Shown: positions 5,709-7,298 of the stretch, piece after piece | Layout of the letters: each line of letters begins with the position of its first letter | Numbering within the stretch: position 1 is the stretch's first letter | NCBI GenBank assembly: GCA_013290035.1 | Contig: JABCYT010000155.1 | Span: 1 to 7,298, forward strand | Direction: 5' to 3' | DNA: 7,298 nucleotides | From: Alphaproteobacteria bacterium | GTDB lineage: Bacteria > Pseudomonadota > Alphaproteobacteria > Reyranellales > Reyranellaceae | Translations under genes and position numbers: made by a program | Notes under the pieces: generated by a model | What the model was told of the DNA's origin: nothing | The model's input: the letters and a program-made list of their open reading frames with translations, nothing else | The model's database searches: none

Positions 5709-6026
5709 TCAGGCAATCTTGAGGCCGACGATACCGGCCACGATCAGGGCGATCGAGACCATGCGCACGGTCGAGGCGGAGTCGCCGAAGACGATGATGC
5801 CCAGCGTGAAGGCGCCGACGGCGCCGATGCCGGTCCACACCGCGTAGGCCGTACCCATGGGGATGAAGCGCTGTGCCCACAAAAGCAGCGCGCCGCTGGC
5901 CGACATGGAGACGATGGCGAACAGGATCCACAGCGGCCGGGCGCCCTGGTCGGTCCAGCCGAGCTTCAGCCCGACCGGCCAGCCGATCTCGCAAACGCCC
6001 GCCAATACAAGATAAAGCCAAGCCAT
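5709..6026 (-). CDS. gdx: SMR-family exporter, Gdx/SugE type (probable guanidinium/H+ antiporter)
   Basis: The product has 105 residues with four hydrophobic helices (about 2-20, 31-50, 56-80 and 84-104), the size and layout of small multidrug resistance proteins that work as dual-topology dimers in the inner membrane. The essential glutamate is E13 in AGVCEIGWPVGLK, with W16 next to it. GTAYAVWTGIGAVGAF (58-73) and the terminal GIVGLK segment follow closely the Gdx/SugE subtype rather than the EmrE/Qac multidrug subtype. Proteins of this subtype export guanidinium in exchange for protons. Guanidinium as the substrate here rests on family resemblance. ATG 6026 has GGAGG 6 nt upstream and is the first gene of a three-gene operon. 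I could not fit a known guanidine riboswitch to its short leader. Confidence 0.9.
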   Translation of the reverse strand: MAWLYLVLAGVCEIGWPVGLKLGWTDQGARPLWILFAIVSMSASGALLLWAQRFIPMGTAYAVWTGIGAVGAFTLGIIVFGDSASTVRMVSIALIVAGIVGLKIA

Positions 6027-6052
6027 TCTCCCCCTCCGTCAAGCGCGACAGC

Positions 6053-6070
6053 GCCGTCGTTGACGACGGC
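6053..6070 (-). promoter_or_regulatory. Hairpin in the 5' leader of the SMR operon
   Basis: GCCGTCG (6053-6059) and CGACGGC (6064-6070) form a perfect 7-bp stem with a 4-nt loop, about 26 nt upstream of ATG 6026. A second, weaker stem GGCC/GGCC (6068-6071 with 6076-6079, loop of 4) shares three bases with it, so the two could exclude each other. The sequence lacks the paired ACGR-loop hairpins of guanidine-II riboswitches as I know them. Confidence 0.4.
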
Positions 6071-6093
6071 CTACCGGCCTGTTCTGATTGAGA

Positions 6094-6110
6094 CTTGCAC
6101 GCATCTTGCA
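6094..6110. repeat. Direct repeat CTTGCA-N5-CTTGCA in the divergent promoter region
   Basis: Two identical hexamers CTTGCA (6094-6099 and 6105-6110) are spaced 11 bp start to start, about one turn of the helix, so both face the same side. This is the geometry of a tandem regulator site. It is short enough to arise by chance, and no regulator gene is in the window. Confidence 0.3.
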
Positions 6111-6164
6111 GGATAGCGAGAGCGTCGGATGGGAATGGACTCAACAGGGTGACGGGAGCGTCTC

Positions 6165-7298
6165 ATGGACGAACGTAAATTGCGCCGGCTGATCAGCGAT
6201 GTGAAGAAGGGCAGGCTTTCGCGACGCGGCTTCGTGCAGCGCATGGCGGCGGTCGGCCTCACGGCGCCGCTGGCCACTCAGCTGCTGGCCTTTTCCGGCG
6301 TGGCGATGGCTCAGTCGCGGCCGCCCTACAAGCCGACCAAGCGGGGCGGCGGCGGTCCCCTCAAGGTCTTGTGGTGGCAGGGCCCGACCCTGCTCAATCC
6401 GCATTTCGCCGTCGGCACCAAGGACCAGGATGCCGCGCGCCTGTTCTACGAGCCGCTGGCCAACTGGGACGGCGACGGCAACCTCAAGCCCGTGCTGGCG
6501 TCGTCGATTCCCGGCCGCGAGGACGGAACCCTGGCGCCCGACGGCAAGTCGGTGACCTGGAAGCTGAAGCAGGGTGTGACCTGGCACGACGGCAAGCCGT
6601 TCACCGCCGACGACGTCGTCTTCAACTGGGAGTACGCCAAGAACCCGGCGACCGCCACCACCACCAACGGCTCCTACAAGGACGTCACGGTCGAGAAGGT
6701 CGACGATTTCAGCGTCAAGGTGATGTTCGACAAGCCGACGCCGTTCTGGGCCGATTCCTTCGTCGGCACGCGCGGCATGATCATTCCCAAGCACCTGTTC
6801 GCCGACTATGCCGGCGACAAGTCGCGCGATGCGCCGACCAACCTCAAGCCGGTCGGCACCGGTCCCTACAAGTTCAAGGACTTCAAGCCGGGCGACATGG
6901 TCCAGGGCGTGATCAACACCAACTATCACATGGAGAACCGGCCCTATTTCGACAGCATCGAGATGAAGGGCGGCGGCGACGCCGTGTCGGCGGCACGCGC
7001 GGTGCTGCAGACCGGCGAGTTCGACTTCGCCTGGAACATGCAGGTCGAGGACGAGATTCTCATGCGCCTCGAAAAAGGCGGCAAGGGTCACGTCGTCATC
7101 TCGCCGGGCGGCAATATCGAGCACATCCAGCTCAACACCACCGATCCGTGGACCGAGGTCGACGGCGAGCGTTCGAGCCTCAAGACCAAGCATCCGACGC
7201 TGTCGGACCCGGCGGTGCGTCAGGCCTTGTCGCTGCTGGTCGACAAGGCCTCGGTGGAGAAATTCATCTACGGCCGCACCGGCACCGCGACGGCGAAC
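6165..7298 (+). CDS. ABC transporter substrate-binding protein, family 5 (dipeptide/oligopeptide type), Tat-exported (partial, C-terminus beyond window)
   Basis: The open frame gives 378 codons to the window edge without a stop; family members usually reach 500-600 residues. Residues 19-25 are SRRGFVQ, a twin-arginine signal, followed by a hydrophobic stretch and a cleavage-like AMA at 47-49, so export of a folded protein by Tat is expected. The mature part follows the SBP_bac_5 layout: LNPHF near the start, LFYEPLANWDGDGNLKPVLA, then VTWKLKQGVTWHDGKPFTADDVVFNWEYA, GTGPYKF, and later SDPAVRQALSLLVDK. It should bind a peptide or similar small solute in the periplasm and deliver it to an ABC permease, whose genes probably follow outside the window. 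ATG 6165 is set by GGGAG 6 nt upstream and by the Tat signal. The ligand cannot be told from this family alone, since many members bind non-peptide ligands. Confidence 0.95.
   Translation, partial: MDERKLRRLISDVKKGRLSRRGFVQRMAAVGLTAPLATQLLAFSGVAMAQSRPPYKPTKRGGGGPLKVLWWQGPTLLNPHFAVGTKDQDAARLFYEPLANWDGDGNLKPVLASSIPGREDGTLAPDGKSVTWKLKQGVTWHDGKPFTADDVVFNWEYAKNPATATTTNGSYKDVTVEKVDDFSVKVMFDKPTPFWADSFVGTRGMIIPKHLFADYAGDKSRDAPTNLKPVGTGPYKFKDFKPGDMVQGVINTNYHMENRPYFDSIEMKGGGDAVSAARAVLQTGEFDFAWNMQVEDEILMRLEKGGKGHVVISPGGNIEHIQLNTTDPWTEVDGERSSLKTKHPTLSDPAVRQALSLLVDKASVEKFIYGRTGTATAN

Larger units (their letters stand above)
6027..6164. promoter_or_regulatory. Divergent intergenic region between the SMR operon and the ABC binding-protein gene
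   Basis: These 138 bp must contain the start signals for both directions. Next to each start is a clear ribosome site: GGAGG at 6033-6037 (minus strand, 6 nt from ATG 6026) and GGGAG at 6154-6158 (plus strand, 6 nt from ATG 6165). A weak plus-strand promoter-like pair is TTGAGA (6088-6093), 17 nt, GGATAG (6111-6116), but its -10 match is poor. A hairpin and a direct repeat inside are listed separately. Confidence 0.55.

Noticed and set aside
5693..5716. TTG start for the dehydrogenase at 5716
   Set aside because: It adds eight non-family residues inside the SMR gene, whereas ATG 5692 has AGGAG at the right distance.
6027..6060. Guanidine-II (mini-ykkC) riboswitch before the exporter gene
   Set aside because: ACGA and ACGG tetramers occur in the leader, but their flanks do not pair to form the two required hairpins.
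6141..7193. Minus-strand open frame (350 codons) opposite the ABC binding-protein gene
   Set aside because: The plus strand encodes an unmistakable family 5 binding protein with Tat signal; the minus frame is a composition artefact.

Overview
The window is GC-rich DNA with tightly packed genes and strong G/C preference at third codon positions. Its gene content fits an alphaproteobacterium: a family 5 ABC solute-binding protein with a Tat signal, a Gdx-type SMR exporter, and a TonB-dependent receptor. A Rhodospirillales- or Reyranella-like host is a guess from the style of the solute-binding protein, not something the sequence proves. I see no rRNA, tRNA, CRISPR array, insertion sequence or phage gene.

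Layout. Positions 1-4186 hold a minus-strand cluster, read from right to left. It starts with a small Cys/His-containing membrane-anchored protein resembling DUF2946 (3797-4186), followed by a 64-bp gap with a perfect 10-bp GC hairpin. Next come a 738-residue TonB-dependent outer-membrane receptor (1516-3732), a secreted BNR/Asp-box beta-propeller protein with CECC and CPHHG motifs (318-1502), and a TlpA-like thioredoxin with a CGPC active site that runs off the left edge (1-321). The last two overlap by 4 bp (GTGA). Positions 4326-6026 hold a second minus-strand operon: a Gdx/SugE-type SMR exporter, a classical short-chain dehydrogenase and a Nudix hydrolase. It has a 16-bp gap and then a 1-bp TGATG overlap. 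From 6165 a plus-strand gene for a Tat-exported dipeptide/oligopeptide-type binding protein starts, and it continues past the right edge. The 138-bp divergent region 6027-6164 must serve both directions.

How the genes may work together. Every product of the left cluster is predicted to act in the envelope, and two carry closely spaced Cys/His motifs (HECC in the DUF2946-like protein, CECC and CPHHG in the propeller). DUF2946-like genes are known to me as neighbours of TonB-dependent receptors, including copper-related ones. The best hypothesis is therefore an uncharacterised envelope system for a metal, possibly copper: uptake by the receptor, binding by the propeller and the DUF2946-like protein, and upkeep of the cysteines by the thioredoxin. 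The metal and the roles are inference. The second operon pairs a probable guanidinium exporter with two soluble enzymes of unknown substrate. The right-hand gene probably opens an ABC peptide-type import operon whose permease and ATPase genes would lie outside the window.
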